A stretch of 64,000 nucleotides of DNA from an uncultured Eubacteriales bacterium (lineage in GTDB: Bacteria > Bacillota > Clostridia > Christensenellales > UMGS416): NCBI GenBank assembly GCA_900542005.1, contig UQLW01000003.1, positions 62,001 through 126,000 of the forward strand. The letters run 5' to 3'. Shown here one piece after another: positions 50,313-58,672 of this stretch. A model generated the notes under the pieces. The model saw only the letters and a program-made list of their open reading frames with translations, ran no database searches and was not told where the DNA came from. A program made the position numbers and the translations under genes. How positions within the stretch are numbered: position 1 is the stretch's first letter; each line of letters begins with the position of its first letter.

Positions 50313-52150
50313 GCGGCGAGTGGATGCTGCCGGAGGACGACGGCTGGATGCTGCCTGAGGAGGAAGAGGAAGCCCAGGAGCAGCTGCCGGACTACCTGAA
50401 GCCGCCGGGCCGGACCGGGCAGCCGATCGGCACGGTCAAATATAACCGGCGGAAAAAGGCATGGACGGTGGAGGGCGACCCTTCGGTGACCCAGCTTATC
50501 AAGCGCCTGTTCCCCGGTGCGGACCAGACGCGGCGCGGGCGGGTGACCTTCCCGGATCATTGGCGTTATGTGGCGGATCTGAACTGGATCATGCTGCGCT
50601 TCCCGCTGGAGGTCGCGGCCCGGGACGCGGAACGCTGGCAGCAGGCTATGGATCGTGCCAGAGAGCGGATCCTGCGGCGGGACAGTTGGCTGGCCCACCC
50701 CGGCAAGGCTGAGCCGGCGCCCAGCCAGTTCCAGGGGCAGCTGACGGATTTCCAGAAGGAGGGCGTCAGCTTTCTGCTGCAGCAGGGCAGGGCGCTGCTG
50801 GCCGACGAGATGGGGCTGGGCAAGACGGTACAGGCGCTGGCCGCCCTGGCGATCCGCCAAAGATGGCCGGTGCTGCTGGTGGTGCCGCCGCATCTTGTGA
50901 CCAACTGGATCCGGGAGGCGGAGCGGTTTCTGCGGGTGGAATCGGAGGACGGGGCAGTCCCGCTGATCCATGTGATCCGAGGCCTTACGCCTTACAGGCT
51001 GCCGCCGGCCCGTATCTATCTGATCCATTACCTGCTGCTGCGGGGGTGGAAAAAGGCGCTGCCGGAGCAGGGCTTTGATACGGTGGTTTTCGACGAGATC
51101 CAGGAGCTGCGCCACAGCGGGACGGAAAAGTATTCGGCCGCGAGCCTGGTATCCGACGCTGCGCAGCAGGTGTACGGGCTTTCCGGCACGCCGATTTACA
51201 ATGCCGGCGGCGAGATCTATAATGTGATGAATATTCTGGATTTCCACTGCCTGGGCGACTGGGAGGGCTTTACCCGGGAGTGGTGCTACGGATATGGCAA
51301 TGACATTGTGGCCCGTCCCGATGAGCTGGGCAGCTATTTACGGCGGGAAGGGCTGATGCTGCGCCGGCTGAAGGGCGAGGTGCTCAAGGAGCTTCCGGCA
51401 AAGCGGCGCATTGTTCAGGCAATCGACTGGGATGAGCATGTCTACCAGCGGGAGATGCAGCCGGTCTATGAGAAGCTCCGCACGCTGATGTCGCTGGGCG
51501 CGGAATCGGACGCAAGCCAGCAGGCGCTGCTGCGGGAGCAGATCGTAGCCGGGGAGCGTCAGGCCACGGGGCTCTCCAAGGCGCCCTGGGTATCGGCCTT
51601 TGTGCGGGCCCTGCTGGAGGCGGGGGAGCGCGTGCTGCTCTTTGCCCACCATCACAGCGTGTTCGACTGCTACCGCCAGCAGCTGCACGCCTACCGCCCT
51701 GTCTTTATCACGGGACGGGAGACCACGGCCCAAAAGGACGCGGCGGTGGAGCGCTTCATGGCAGGCAAAACGAAGCTGTGCTGCATCTCCCTGCGGGCTG
51801 CTTCGGGGCTGAATTTGCAGGCCGCTACCTGTACCGTATTCGGCGAGCTGGATTGGTCGCCGGCGGTTCATTCCCAGGCGGAGGACCGGGCGCACCGCAT
51901 GGGTAAGGAGGATTCGCTGATCTGCTATTATCTGGTATGCGCCAAGGGGACCGACCAGGACATGCAGGAGGCGCTGGGCTTGAAGGTATCCCAGTTCAAG
52001 GGGCTGATGGGTGAAGCGGCAGAAGGGGATCCGATGGGCGATCTATGGGAGGCGCAGCGCCATATGGATCAGGTGATCGAGCGGCTGCGGTATGCCAGAG
52101 CGGATCACCCGCAGAGGGAGCTGGAAGCCCCGACATCCATGCAAGAGTAG
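50309..52150 (+). CDS. SNF2-family helicase/translocase
   Basis: The 613-residue protein is a SNF2-type superfamily 2 motor. Motifs are I DEMGLGKT, Ia LVVPPHLVTNW, II DEIQ, III GLSGTP and VI AEDRAHRMG. Before the motor are about 145 residues with a duplicated WMLPE(D/E) motif at 5-10 and 13-18, then an acidic run. No HNH, zinc or chromatin-type accessory domain is seen. It starts at a GTG overlapping the nuclease stop (GTGA). Phages and mobile elements often pair such helicases with a small nuclease. Confidence 0.88.
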   Translation: MSGEWMLPEDDGWMLPEEEEEAQEQLPDYLKPPGRTGQPIGTVKYNRRKKAWTVEGDPSVTQLIKRLFPGADQTRRGRVTFPDHWRYVADLNWIMLRFPLEVAARDAERWQQAMDRARERILRRDSWLAHPGKAEPAPSQFQGQLTDFQKEGVSFLLQQGRALLADEMGLGKTVQALAALAIRQRWPVLLVVPPHLVTNWIREAERFLRVESEDGAVPLIHVIRGLTPYRLPPARIYLIHYLLLRGWKKALPEQGFDTVVFDEIQELRHSGTEKYSAASLVSDAAQQVYGLSGTPIYNAGGEIYNVMNILDFHCLGDWEGFTREWCYGYGNDIVARPDELGSYLRREGLMLRRLKGEVLKELPAKRRIVQAIDWDEHVYQREMQPVYEKLRTLMSLGAESDASQQALLREQIVAGERQATGLSKAPWVSAFVRALLEAGERVLLFAHHHSVFDCYRQQLHAYRPVFITGRETTAQKDAAVERFMAGKTKLCCISLRAASGLNLQAATCTVFGELDWSPAVHSQAEDRAHRMGKEDSLICYYLVCAKGTDQDMQEALGLKVSQFKGLMGEAAEGDPMGDLWEAQRHMDQVIERLRYARADHPQRELEAPTSMQE

Positions 52151-52235
52151 ATTTTTGGTATATATTGTCTATTTATGTGATTTCCCCCGAAAAATATAAA
52201 AAAATCGGAATCAATTAAAAAGTATACAAAAATAC

Positions 52236-52264
52236 TTGCAATGATATAAAGCCCGTGTTATACT
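52236..52264 (+). promoter_or_regulatory. Promoter of the leader peptide and ABC exporter
   Basis: TTGCAA (52236-52241) and TATACT (52259-52264) are spaced by 17 bases in an AT-rich stretch that follows the SNF2 gene. Confidence 0.8.
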
Positions 52265-52298
52265 ACCTCTTGGAAATTATGGAAAGGAGGCCGGCGCA

Positions 52299-52388
52299 AT
52301 GTTGAAGATCCGCTCAGCAACGGGAACCAACGATGGATTGAAGGGAAGCGGTTTTACGTCTTTCCGATACCGGCCTGCCGTCATGTGA
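52299..52388 (+). CDS. 29-residue leader peptide
   Basis: A short frame (MLKIRSATGTND start, RPAVM end) lies about 28 bases after the transcription start. It has a very strong ribosome site, GGAAAGGAGG, 8 bases before its ATG. The peptide itself has no signal or domain. Its stop is 13 bases before a strong intrinsic terminator, and bases inside its codons (GCGGTT, 52350-52355) are complementary to the terminator's 5' arm (AACCGC). This is the layout of ribosome-mediated attenuators such as bmrB before bmrCD: ribosome stalling early would favour the antiterminator pairing. Confidence 0.7.
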   Translation: MLKIRSATGTNDGLKGSGFTSFRYRPAVM

Positions 52389-52401
52389 CTGGGACTCGCA
52401 T

Positions 52402-52428
52402 AACCGCAGGATAACCTGCGGTTTTTTT
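52402..52428 (+). terminator. Attenuator hairpin 1 upstream of the ABC exporter
   Basis: A 9-bp hairpin (52402-52410 with 52415-52423, loop ATAA) is followed by a seven-T run, 13 bases after the leader peptide stop. It should stop transcription before the exporter genes unless an alternative fold forms. Confidence 0.85.
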
Positions 52429-52441
52429 GACCCTATAAGGG

Positions 52442-52482
52442 GGAAAAGGCTGCAGGCGTAGGCTGTGCAGCCTTTCCTTTTT
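52442..52482 (+). terminator. Attenuator hairpin 2 upstream of the ABC exporter
   Basis: A second hairpin (52445-52454 with 52466-52475, extended by two G-C pairs past a bulge) is followed by TTTTT. It is a backup terminator in the same leader. Confidence 0.75.
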
Positions 52483-52554
52483 CCCATCCAATACAAGTGG
52501 GAGGCCGCCGGCGCGTTAGGGCGGCGTCCCGGCCGAAAAACGGCCCGACAAGAA

Positions 52555-52570
52555 AGGAGGTCGATCGACC
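52555..52570 (+). promoter_or_regulatory. Ribosome site inside a palindrome
   Basis: The exporter's Shine-Dalgarno sequence AGGAGG (52555-52560) overlaps a perfect 12-base palindrome GGTCGATCGACC (52559-52570) that ends at the TTG start. Local pairing or RNA dimer formation could mask the site. Confidence 0.5.
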
Positions 52571-54373
52571 TTGAACCGTTACCGATTCAAAGTGCTCTGG
52601 GGCTTTTCCAGGGGGTATCGCTTGCAGTTTTTCCTGGCGTTCCTCTTTGCGCTGGCCGCCACGGGCATCGGGTTTATTAACCCGCAGATTACCGGAAAAA
52701 CCATAGACTCTGTGCTGGGAAGCGAGCCGCTGACGCTGCCGGAATGGATGATGGCGCCGCTGAACCGGCTGGGCGGCCTGGAGTGGCTTCGCTCCAACCT
52801 GTGGCTTTTGGGGGTTATTGTCGTAGGCTTAGCAGTAATCAGCGGCCTCATCAACTTTTACAAGAGCAAGGTCATTGCAACAGGGTCCGAGGGTATGGCC
52901 CGGAACATGAAGGAATCGCTGTACGCCCATCTGCAGCAGGTGGAGTACGATTACCATGTGGGCGCGGAAACCGGCGACCTCATCCAACGCTGTACCACGG
53001 ACGTGGAGACCACCCGGCGCTTTTTGTCGGTGCAGGTGATCGAGTTTGCCCGTATCATTATCATGGCGGTGCTCAGCTTCGTCATCATGTTCCAGATGCA
53101 TGTGGGGCTTTCGCTGCTGGCCATGGTGCTCATTCCCTGGCTGATTCTGTTTTCCTATCTCTATTTTAGAAAGATTCAAAAGAAGTTCACCGAGGTAGAG
53201 GTGGCGGACGGCACGCTGTCCACGGTGATGCAGGAGAATTTCACCGGCGTGCGGGTGGTGCGCGCCTTCGGGCGGGAAGCCTTTGAACGCAAGAAATTCG
53301 ACGGGAAGAATGACGACCTGCGGGATAAGGTCTACTCCCTCAATAAGGACTTCGCCGTTTTCTGGTCGGTAGGCGATATCTTCTCGGCTTTGCCCACCAT
53401 GGTGGTGACCATTGCGGGGCTGTATCTTACCGTCAAAGGCGAGCTTACCCTGGGCCAGCTGACGATCTTCTTCTCCTACCTGGGACAGATGATGTGGCCG
53501 ATCCGCCAGCTGGGCCGTATGCTGGCGGATATGGGGAAAACCCTCATCGCGGTGGGCCGTATCAATGAGATTTTGACGCTGAAGCCCGAGGACAGCGGCG
53601 AAAATCCCCAGACGCCGCCGCTGAACCGGGATATCTGCTTTGACCATGTGAGCTTTGCCTATAAGGATGGCAAGCCGGTGCTGCGGGACCTCTCCTTTAC
53701 CGTCAAGAGCGGGGAGACCGTGGCGATCCTGGGCCCGACGGGCAGCGGAAAATCCACGCTTATGCAGCTGATGCAGCGGCTGTATGACTATACCGAGGGT
53801 TCCATCCGTATCGGCGGCGTAGAGCTTAAGCAGATCGACAAGCATTATCTGCGCTCCCGCGTGGGCTATGTGCTGCAGGAGCCCTTCCTGTACTCCAAAA
53901 CCATCCAGGAGAATATCGCCATTACTCAGCCGGATATAGAGGAACATTTGATCCATGAGGTGGCGCGGGTGGCGGCCGTCCACGACGTGATTACGGAATT
54001 TGAAGAGGGCTATAACACGGTGGTAGGCGAGCGCGGCGTCACGCTGTCAGGAGGCCAGAAGCAGCGGGTGGCCATCGCCAGGACGCTGCTGCCGGAGAGC
54101 GACATCCTGATCTTTGACGATTCCCTGTCGGCGGTGGATACCCAGACGGATGCGCAGATCCGCGAAGCGCTGAAGGAGCGCCGCGCCGGCACGACGACCT
54201 TTATTATTTCCCACCGCCTGTCGACCCTGATGCAGGCTGACCACATCCTCGTCCTAGATGAGGGCAGGCTGGTTCAGGAGGGCAACCATGAAAGCCTCCT
54301 GCAGCAGGACGGCCTGTACCGGCGCGTTTGGGAGATCCAGAATGCAGCCCAAAAGGAGGTGAGCGAAGCATGA
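52571..54373 (+). CDS. ABC exporter half-transporter, degenerate-site subunit
   Basis: The 600-residue protein has six membrane helices (residues 1-320) followed by a nucleotide-binding domain: Walker A GPTGSGKST, signature LSGGQ and Walker B LIFDDSL. The residue after Walker B is aspartate, not the catalytic glutamate, a known mark of the weak-site subunit in heterodimeric exporters such as BmrC or TM287. It pairs with the next gene, which has the complementary changes. The start is TTG 52571 behind AGGAGG. Expression is controlled by the leader attenuator. Multidrug export is the likely role. Confidence 0.92.
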   Translation: MNRYRFKVLWGFSRGYRLQFFLAFLFALAATGIGFINPQITGKTIDSVLGSEPLTLPEWMMAPLNRLGGLEWLRSNLWLLGVIVVGLAVISGLINFYKSKVIATGSEGMARNMKESLYAHLQQVEYDYHVGAETGDLIQRCTTDVETTRRFLSVQVIEFARIIIMAVLSFVIMFQMHVGLSLLAMVLIPWLILFSYLYFRKIQKKFTEVEVADGTLSTVMQENFTGVRVVRAFGREAFERKKFDGKNDDLRDKVYSLNKDFAVFWSVGDIFSALPTMVVTIAGLYLTVKGELTLGQLTIFFSYLGQMMWPIRQLGRMLADMGKTLIAVGRINEILTLKPEDSGENPQTPPLNRDICFDHVSFAYKDGKPVLRDLSFTVKSGETVAILGPTGSGKSTLMQLMQRLYDYTEGSIRIGGVELKQIDKHYLRSRVGYVLQEPFLYSKTIQENIAITQPDIEEHLIHEVARVAAVHDVITEFEEGYNTVVGERGVTLSGGQKQRVAIARTLLPESDILIFDDSLSAVDTQTDAQIREALKERRAGTTTFIISHRLSTLMQADHILVLDEGRLVQEGNHESLLQQDGLYRRVWEIQNAAQKEVSEA

Positions 54374-56229
54374 GCGCGATTCGCGAAGAAGAATTTCAAT
54401 CCAAGAAAGTAGAATGGGGTACCTGGAAAAAGGTGCTGCATTACGCCATGCCCTATAAGCGGGATCTTGTCACGATCATGCTTTGTATGACCATGAGCGG
54501 CATTACCGATGTGCTGATGCCCATGTCGACGGCCTTTGCCATCGATAACTTTGTTATGCCGGGCAGGCTGGAGGGATTGCCGTGGTTCGCCTTGGTGTAT
54601 CTGGGGCTGATCGCCATCGCAGCGTCCAATGTATATAACTTCTGCAAGCATGCCGGCAAGGTGGAGTGCTATGTCAGCCATGATATCCGCAAGGCCTGCT
54701 TTGACCGGCTGCAGGAGCTATCCTTCAACTATTACGACAAGACAGCGGTCGGCTACCTGATGGCCCGCATGACAAGCGACGCCCAAAAGCTGGCGGATAC
54801 CATCGCCTGGTCGCTGGTGGATCTGGCCTGGGGCTTCGTCTTTATGATTATCGCGGTGCTGGGTATGCTGCTGATGAACTGGCAGCTGGCGCTGTGCATC
54901 ATTGCCCTGCTGCCCATTATCGCCGTGGTGGCGGTCGTGTTCCAGAAATATATCCTGAATCACCAGCGGGAGGTGCGCAAGGCCAACAGCCGCATTACCG
55001 GGGCCTTTAACGAGGGCATCATGGGCGCAAGGACCACCAAGACGCTGGTGCGGGAGGAGCTGAACGCCAAGGAATTCAATGATTTGGCGGCCCAGATGGA
55101 GCGCTCCTCTGTGAAATCGGCGGTGATCTCCGGTATGTTCTGGCCGGTGATTGGCTGCTTTGCAGCGGTAGGGACGGCCTTTGTGCTGTGGGTAGGCGGC
55201 AATCATGTGCTCTTTGGGGGCATGACCGTCGGCCAGCTCTCCTTTTTCCTCCAGCTGTCAGGCTATTTCTTCGAGCCGGTGCTGAACTTTGCCCGTATCT
55301 TTTCTGACCTGCAGTCATCCCAGGCAGCAGCCGAGCGCGTCATGGCGCTGATCGATACCAAGCCGCAGATCACCGACAGCCCGGAGGTGATCGAGCGCTA
55401 TGGCACCTGCTTTGAACCCAAGCGGGAAAACTGGCCGGAGATTTGCGGGGACGTGGAATTTGAGGATGTCAGCTTCCAATACGATGGAGGCGAGAAGGTG
55501 CTGAGCCACTTCAACCTCAAGGTGCGGCATGGCATGCAGATTGCGCTGGTCGGTGAAACGGGATCGGGTAAGTCCACCATTGTAAACCTGATCTGCCGCT
55601 TCTACGAGCCCACCTCCGGCCGCATCCTGATCGACGGCGTGGACTACCGGGAGCGCAGCCAGCTATGGCTGCATTCCAACCTGGGCTATGTGCTGCAATC
55701 CCCCCAGCTATTCTCCGGTACGATCCGCGAGAATATCCGGTACGGCCGGCTGGAGGCTACCGACGAAGAGGTGGAGGCGGCGGCGCGCCTGGTAGGCGCC
55801 CACGAATTCATCGAGAAGCTGGATAAGGGATATGAGACGCAGGTGGGAGAAGGCGGCGGCCGGCTTTCTACCGGCGAAAAGCAGCTGATCTCCTTTGCCC
55901 GGGCTATCGTATCCGATCCGGCGCTGTTCGTGCTGGACGAGGCGACCTCCTCCATCGATACGGAGGCGGAGCAGCGTATCCAGCGGGCCATTGACCGGGT
56001 TCTGGAGGGAAGGACCAGCTTTATCATTGCCCACCGGCTGTCCACCATCCGCAATTCTGACCGGATCCTGGTGATCCGCGGCGGCGAAATGGTGGAATCG
56101 GGTACCCATGACGAATTGATGCAGCGTGAAGGCTACTACTACCATCTTTATACCAACCAGTTCCAGGATGAACAGACCCAGCAGGTGCTGGGCGCAAAAA
56201 CCGCAGAGGACGGCCGCAAGCCTGAGTAA
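54370..56229 (+). CDS. ABC exporter half-transporter, catalytic-site subunit
   Basis: The 619-residue partner has an extra cytoplasmic N-terminus, six membrane helices and a nucleotide-binding domain. Walker A is GETGSGKST and Walker B is FVLDEAT with the catalytic glutamate present, but the signature is LSTGEKQ where LSGGQ is expected. Combined with the first subunit's Asp, this gives one canonical and one degenerate ATP site, as in BmrCD. Its ATG overlaps the stop of the first subunit (ATGA), so the two are made in step. ATG 54370 is preferred over 54328, which lies inside the first gene. Confidence 0.93.
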   Translation: MSAIREEEFQSKKVEWGTWKKVLHYAMPYKRDLVTIMLCMTMSGITDVLMPMSTAFAIDNFVMPGRLEGLPWFALVYLGLIAIAASNVYNFCKHAGKVECYVSHDIRKACFDRLQELSFNYYDKTAVGYLMARMTSDAQKLADTIAWSLVDLAWGFVFMIIAVLGMLLMNWQLALCIIALLPIIAVVAVVFQKYILNHQREVRKANSRITGAFNEGIMGARTTKTLVREELNAKEFNDLAAQMERSSVKSAVISGMFWPVIGCFAAVGTAFVLWVGGNHVLFGGMTVGQLSFFLQLSGYFFEPVLNFARIFSDLQSSQAAAERVMALIDTKPQITDSPEVIERYGTCFEPKRENWPEICGDVEFEDVSFQYDGGEKVLSHFNLKVRHGMQIALVGETGSGKSTIVNLICRFYEPTSGRILIDGVDYRERSQLWLHSNLGYVLQSPQLFSGTIRENIRYGRLEATDEEVEAAARLVGAHEFIEKLDKGYETQVGEGGGRLSTGEKQLISFARAIVSDPALFVLDEATSSIDTEAEQRIQRAIDRVLEGRTSFIIAHRLSTIRNSDRILVIRGGEMVESGTHDELMQREGYYYHLYTNQFQDEQTQQVLGAKTAEDGRKPE

Positions 56230-56262
56230 GGCGGCGCGCGGCCGCGCCAACCAAGCGATAGG

Positions 56263-56295
56263 AAAAACCGGCTCAATACTGAGCCGGTTTTTTTG
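56263..56295 (+). terminator. Terminator of the ABC exporter operon
   Basis: A 9-bp hairpin (56267-56275 with 56280-56288, loop ATAC) is flanked by A and T runs. Confidence 0.88.
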
Positions 56296-56317
56296 ACAGG
56301 CTGAAGGGCGGAGCGGT

Positions 56318-57310
56318 CTATTCCCAGATTTCCCGCCAATCCACGGCGCCGGGCCAGAGGAAAACCTGCCCCTTAATCAGGCGGCAGCCGCGCTCGGCCC
56401 CCTCGAGAATCGCCAGCTCCTCCGGCGTAAGGGGGTCCTCGGTGACGCAGCGCAGATTCGCAAGATAATTGGCCGGCCGGGAGGAGAAGGGGATGGGCAG
56501 CGCGCCGATGGCCACCTGCCACTTCAGGCATACGAGGGCGGGGTGGATTTGATGCCGCCGGGCAACCTCCAGCACCTCAGGCAGCTCCATATCGTTCACA
56601 TCTTCACAGGTCCGGTCCCGCTCGGGCCGGTTGGGCGAGCCGAGGGGGCAAAAGCCCATGGGCTGGATCTGATGCTGCCGGCAATAGGCCAAGAGCTGGC
56701 GCTGCTGGAAGGAGGGATGCAGCTCGAGCTCCAGCAGCGAAGGCTGGATACGGCAATGGGGCAGCACCGCCTCCAGCTTGGCGACCGTCATGTTGCTCAT
56801 CCCAAGGTGACGCACAAGGCCCATATCATGGAGGCGTTCCATCTGGCGCCACACCGCGATATATTCCCCGGCGTCAAAGGGGCGGGAATCGGGATTGCGG
56901 CTATCACCGTCGCAGCCCGGGGCATGATAATTGGGGAAGGGCCAATGCACGAAGTAGGCATCAATCGCCTCCAGACCCAGATCCCGCAGCGTGCGGGCCA
57001 GGGCCAGCAGCACATCTCCGGGGCCATGCATGTCGTTCCATACCTTGGAGGTGATAAAAAGCGACTCCCGCTGGACCATCCCTTCATCGAAGGCGCGGCG
57101 GAGCACCTGGCCGATCTCTGCCTCATTCCCGTATACCTGTGCGCAGTCCAGCAGCCGGTAGCCGGCCTTCAGCGCGCCATAGACGGCCTCGGATACCTGA
57201 TCTGGGGAATAGTGATCGGAGCCAAAGGTGCCCAAGCCGATTGCCGGGATGGTTTCACCATCCCGAAGCCTAAAGCGGGGCACAGAATCGGGTCGTACAG
57301 CCGTTGTCAC
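56318..57310 (-). CDS. Aldo/keto reductase
   Basis: The 330-residue protein matches NAD(P)H-dependent aldo/keto reductases: IPAIGLGTFG near the start and the catalytic tetrad in LDCAQVYGNE (Asp, Tyr), ITSKVW (Lys) and FVHWPFP (His). LGMSNMTVAKLEAVL and the C-terminal cofactor segment IPFSSR are also seen. Substrate is probably a sugar or polyol aldehyde. It starts at a GTG overlapping the dehydrogenase stop (GTGA) with AAAGGAG upstream, so the pair is coupled and probably works on successive redox steps. Confidence 0.9.
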   Translation of the reverse strand: MTTAVRPDSVPRFRLRDGETIPAIGLGTFGSDHYSPDQVSEAVYGALKAGYRLLDCAQVYGNEAEIGQVLRRAFDEGMVQRESLFITSKVWNDMHGPGDVLLALARTLRDLGLEAIDAYFVHWPFPNYHAPGCDGDSRNPDSRPFDAGEYIAVWRQMERLHDMGLVRHLGMSNMTVAKLEAVLPHCRIQPSLLELELHPSFQQRQLLAYCRQHQIQPMGFCPLGSPNRPERDRTCEDVNDMELPEVLEVARRHQIHPALVCLKWQVAIGALPIPFSSRPANYLANLRCVTEDPLTPEELAILEGAERGCRLIKGQVFLWPGAVDWREIWE

Positions 57311-58404
57311 GGGGTTTGCTCCTTTCCGGCATGGGAATCCTCCGTCCCGTCGAATACCACCGCCACCTTGCCGCAATGGCCGGAAGCCATAAGCGCATAG
57401 GCCTGATCAGCGTCCTCCAGCAGGAAGCGATGGGTAATGAGATCCTCGGGATGCAGGCCCCAGCGGACCAGGCGCTCCACCAGATCCTCCATACGCCAGA
57501 GGCTGGTCACCCAGCTGCCATAGATGGTTTTCTGGCCATGGATTATGTCGGGGCTGGGCTCAAAGCGGGTGGTGCCGCCCTCGCCCACATAGGCAATTTT
57601 GCCCCATTCGCGGGTAGCCTGGATAGCCAGCGTGCGGCCGGCCTCATTGGCGCTGCAATCCACAGCCTTTTCCACGCCATGCCCGCCGGTCAGGGCGCGG
57701 ATATGGGCCAGCGTATCCTCGCCGGGGGCTAACACATGGTCGGCCAGTCCCAACTGCTTCGCCAGCTCCATCCGCTCGGGGAGGGCTTCCACGCCGATCA
57801 GCTGATTGGCCCCCATAGCCCGGGCCAGCATCAGCGCGGCCAGGCCGACAGGTCCCAGCCCGACGACCAGCACGGCGTCATTGCCGGATACGCCGATCTT
57901 TTCCAGCGCTTCATATACGGTGCCAAAGCCGCAGGCAACCTGGGCGCCGTCGCAATAGGTGAGTTCGTCGGGCAGCGCCACCAGATCCTTTTCATCGGCC
58001 AGGATATAGGGGGCCATGCCGCCATCGCGCTGCCAGCCATAGGCGGCCCGCAGGGGGCTTGTGCAGGAAATCTGGTAACCCATGCGGCAGTCATGGCAAA
58101 GGCCGCAGCCGGAGATATGATAGATGATGACGCGGTCGCCCTTCTTGAAGCGTTTCAGATGGCTGCCCTCCTCCACGATAATGCCGCAGGGCTCGTGACC
58201 GGCAATGGTTCCCGGCTGGTACCCCTCGGGCCCCTTGCCCACATGGGCGCGGTAGATGCAGCGGATATCGCTGCCGCAGATCGTCGAGGCCATGGTCTGG
58301 ACCAGTACCTGGCCGGGGCCGGGCTTTGGGATGTCAAATTCGCGCATTTCAACGGTTGAGTTACCTGGCAGGATCGCTCCCAGCATTTTTTGTTCCATCC
58401 TCAT
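57307..58404 (-). CDS. Zinc-dependent alcohol/polyol dehydrogenase (MDR family)
   Basis: The 365-residue protein belongs to the medium-chain dehydrogenases. It has the catalytic zinc ligands in STICGSD and AGHEPCG, the four-cysteine structural zinc lobe CGLCHDCRMGYQISC, and the Rossmann loop VVGLGPVGLAA. It resembles sorbitol/threonine-type dehydrogenases; the substrate is not clear. GGGAAAGG lies before the ATG. The following aldo/keto reductase overlaps by 4 bases, suggesting a polyol or sugar interconversion module. Confidence 0.9.
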   Translation of the reverse strand: MRMEQKMLGAILPGNSTVEMREFDIPKPGPGQVLVQTMASTICGSDIRCIYRAHVGKGPEGYQPGTIAGHEPCGIIVEEGSHLKRFKKGDRVIIYHISGCGLCHDCRMGYQISCTSPLRAAYGWQRDGGMAPYILADEKDLVALPDELTYCDGAQVACGFGTVYEALEKIGVSGNDAVLVVGLGPVGLAALMLARAMGANQLIGVEALPERMELAKQLGLADHVLAPGEDTLAHIRALTGGHGVEKAVDCSANEAGRTLAIQATREWGKIAYVGEGGTTRFEPSPDIIHGQKTIYGSWVTSLWRMEDLVERLVRWGLHPEDLITHRFLLEDADQAYALMASGHCGKVAVVFDGTEDSHAGKEQTP

Positions 58405-58672
58405 ACACGTCCTTTCCCAACGGCTTCAATTTTGAAGCCCATTTACAATTAAATCATAGCGCTTTGGGCTAGAAACTGTCAATAGGTGGAATAGAAATAG
58501 GAAAATTCCTATTGAGTATGCAAAATTTGGTGGATCATGGGAGGCGGCGGTGACTGAAGGCAAAAGCGCCAGCCCGCAAAAGGCAAGCGTTTTTCCAGAA
58601 AACGCCTGGAAGGGAAAGGGCAAATATGATATACTAAAAAATAAGAATATTATTGGACGGGAGATGCTGCGA

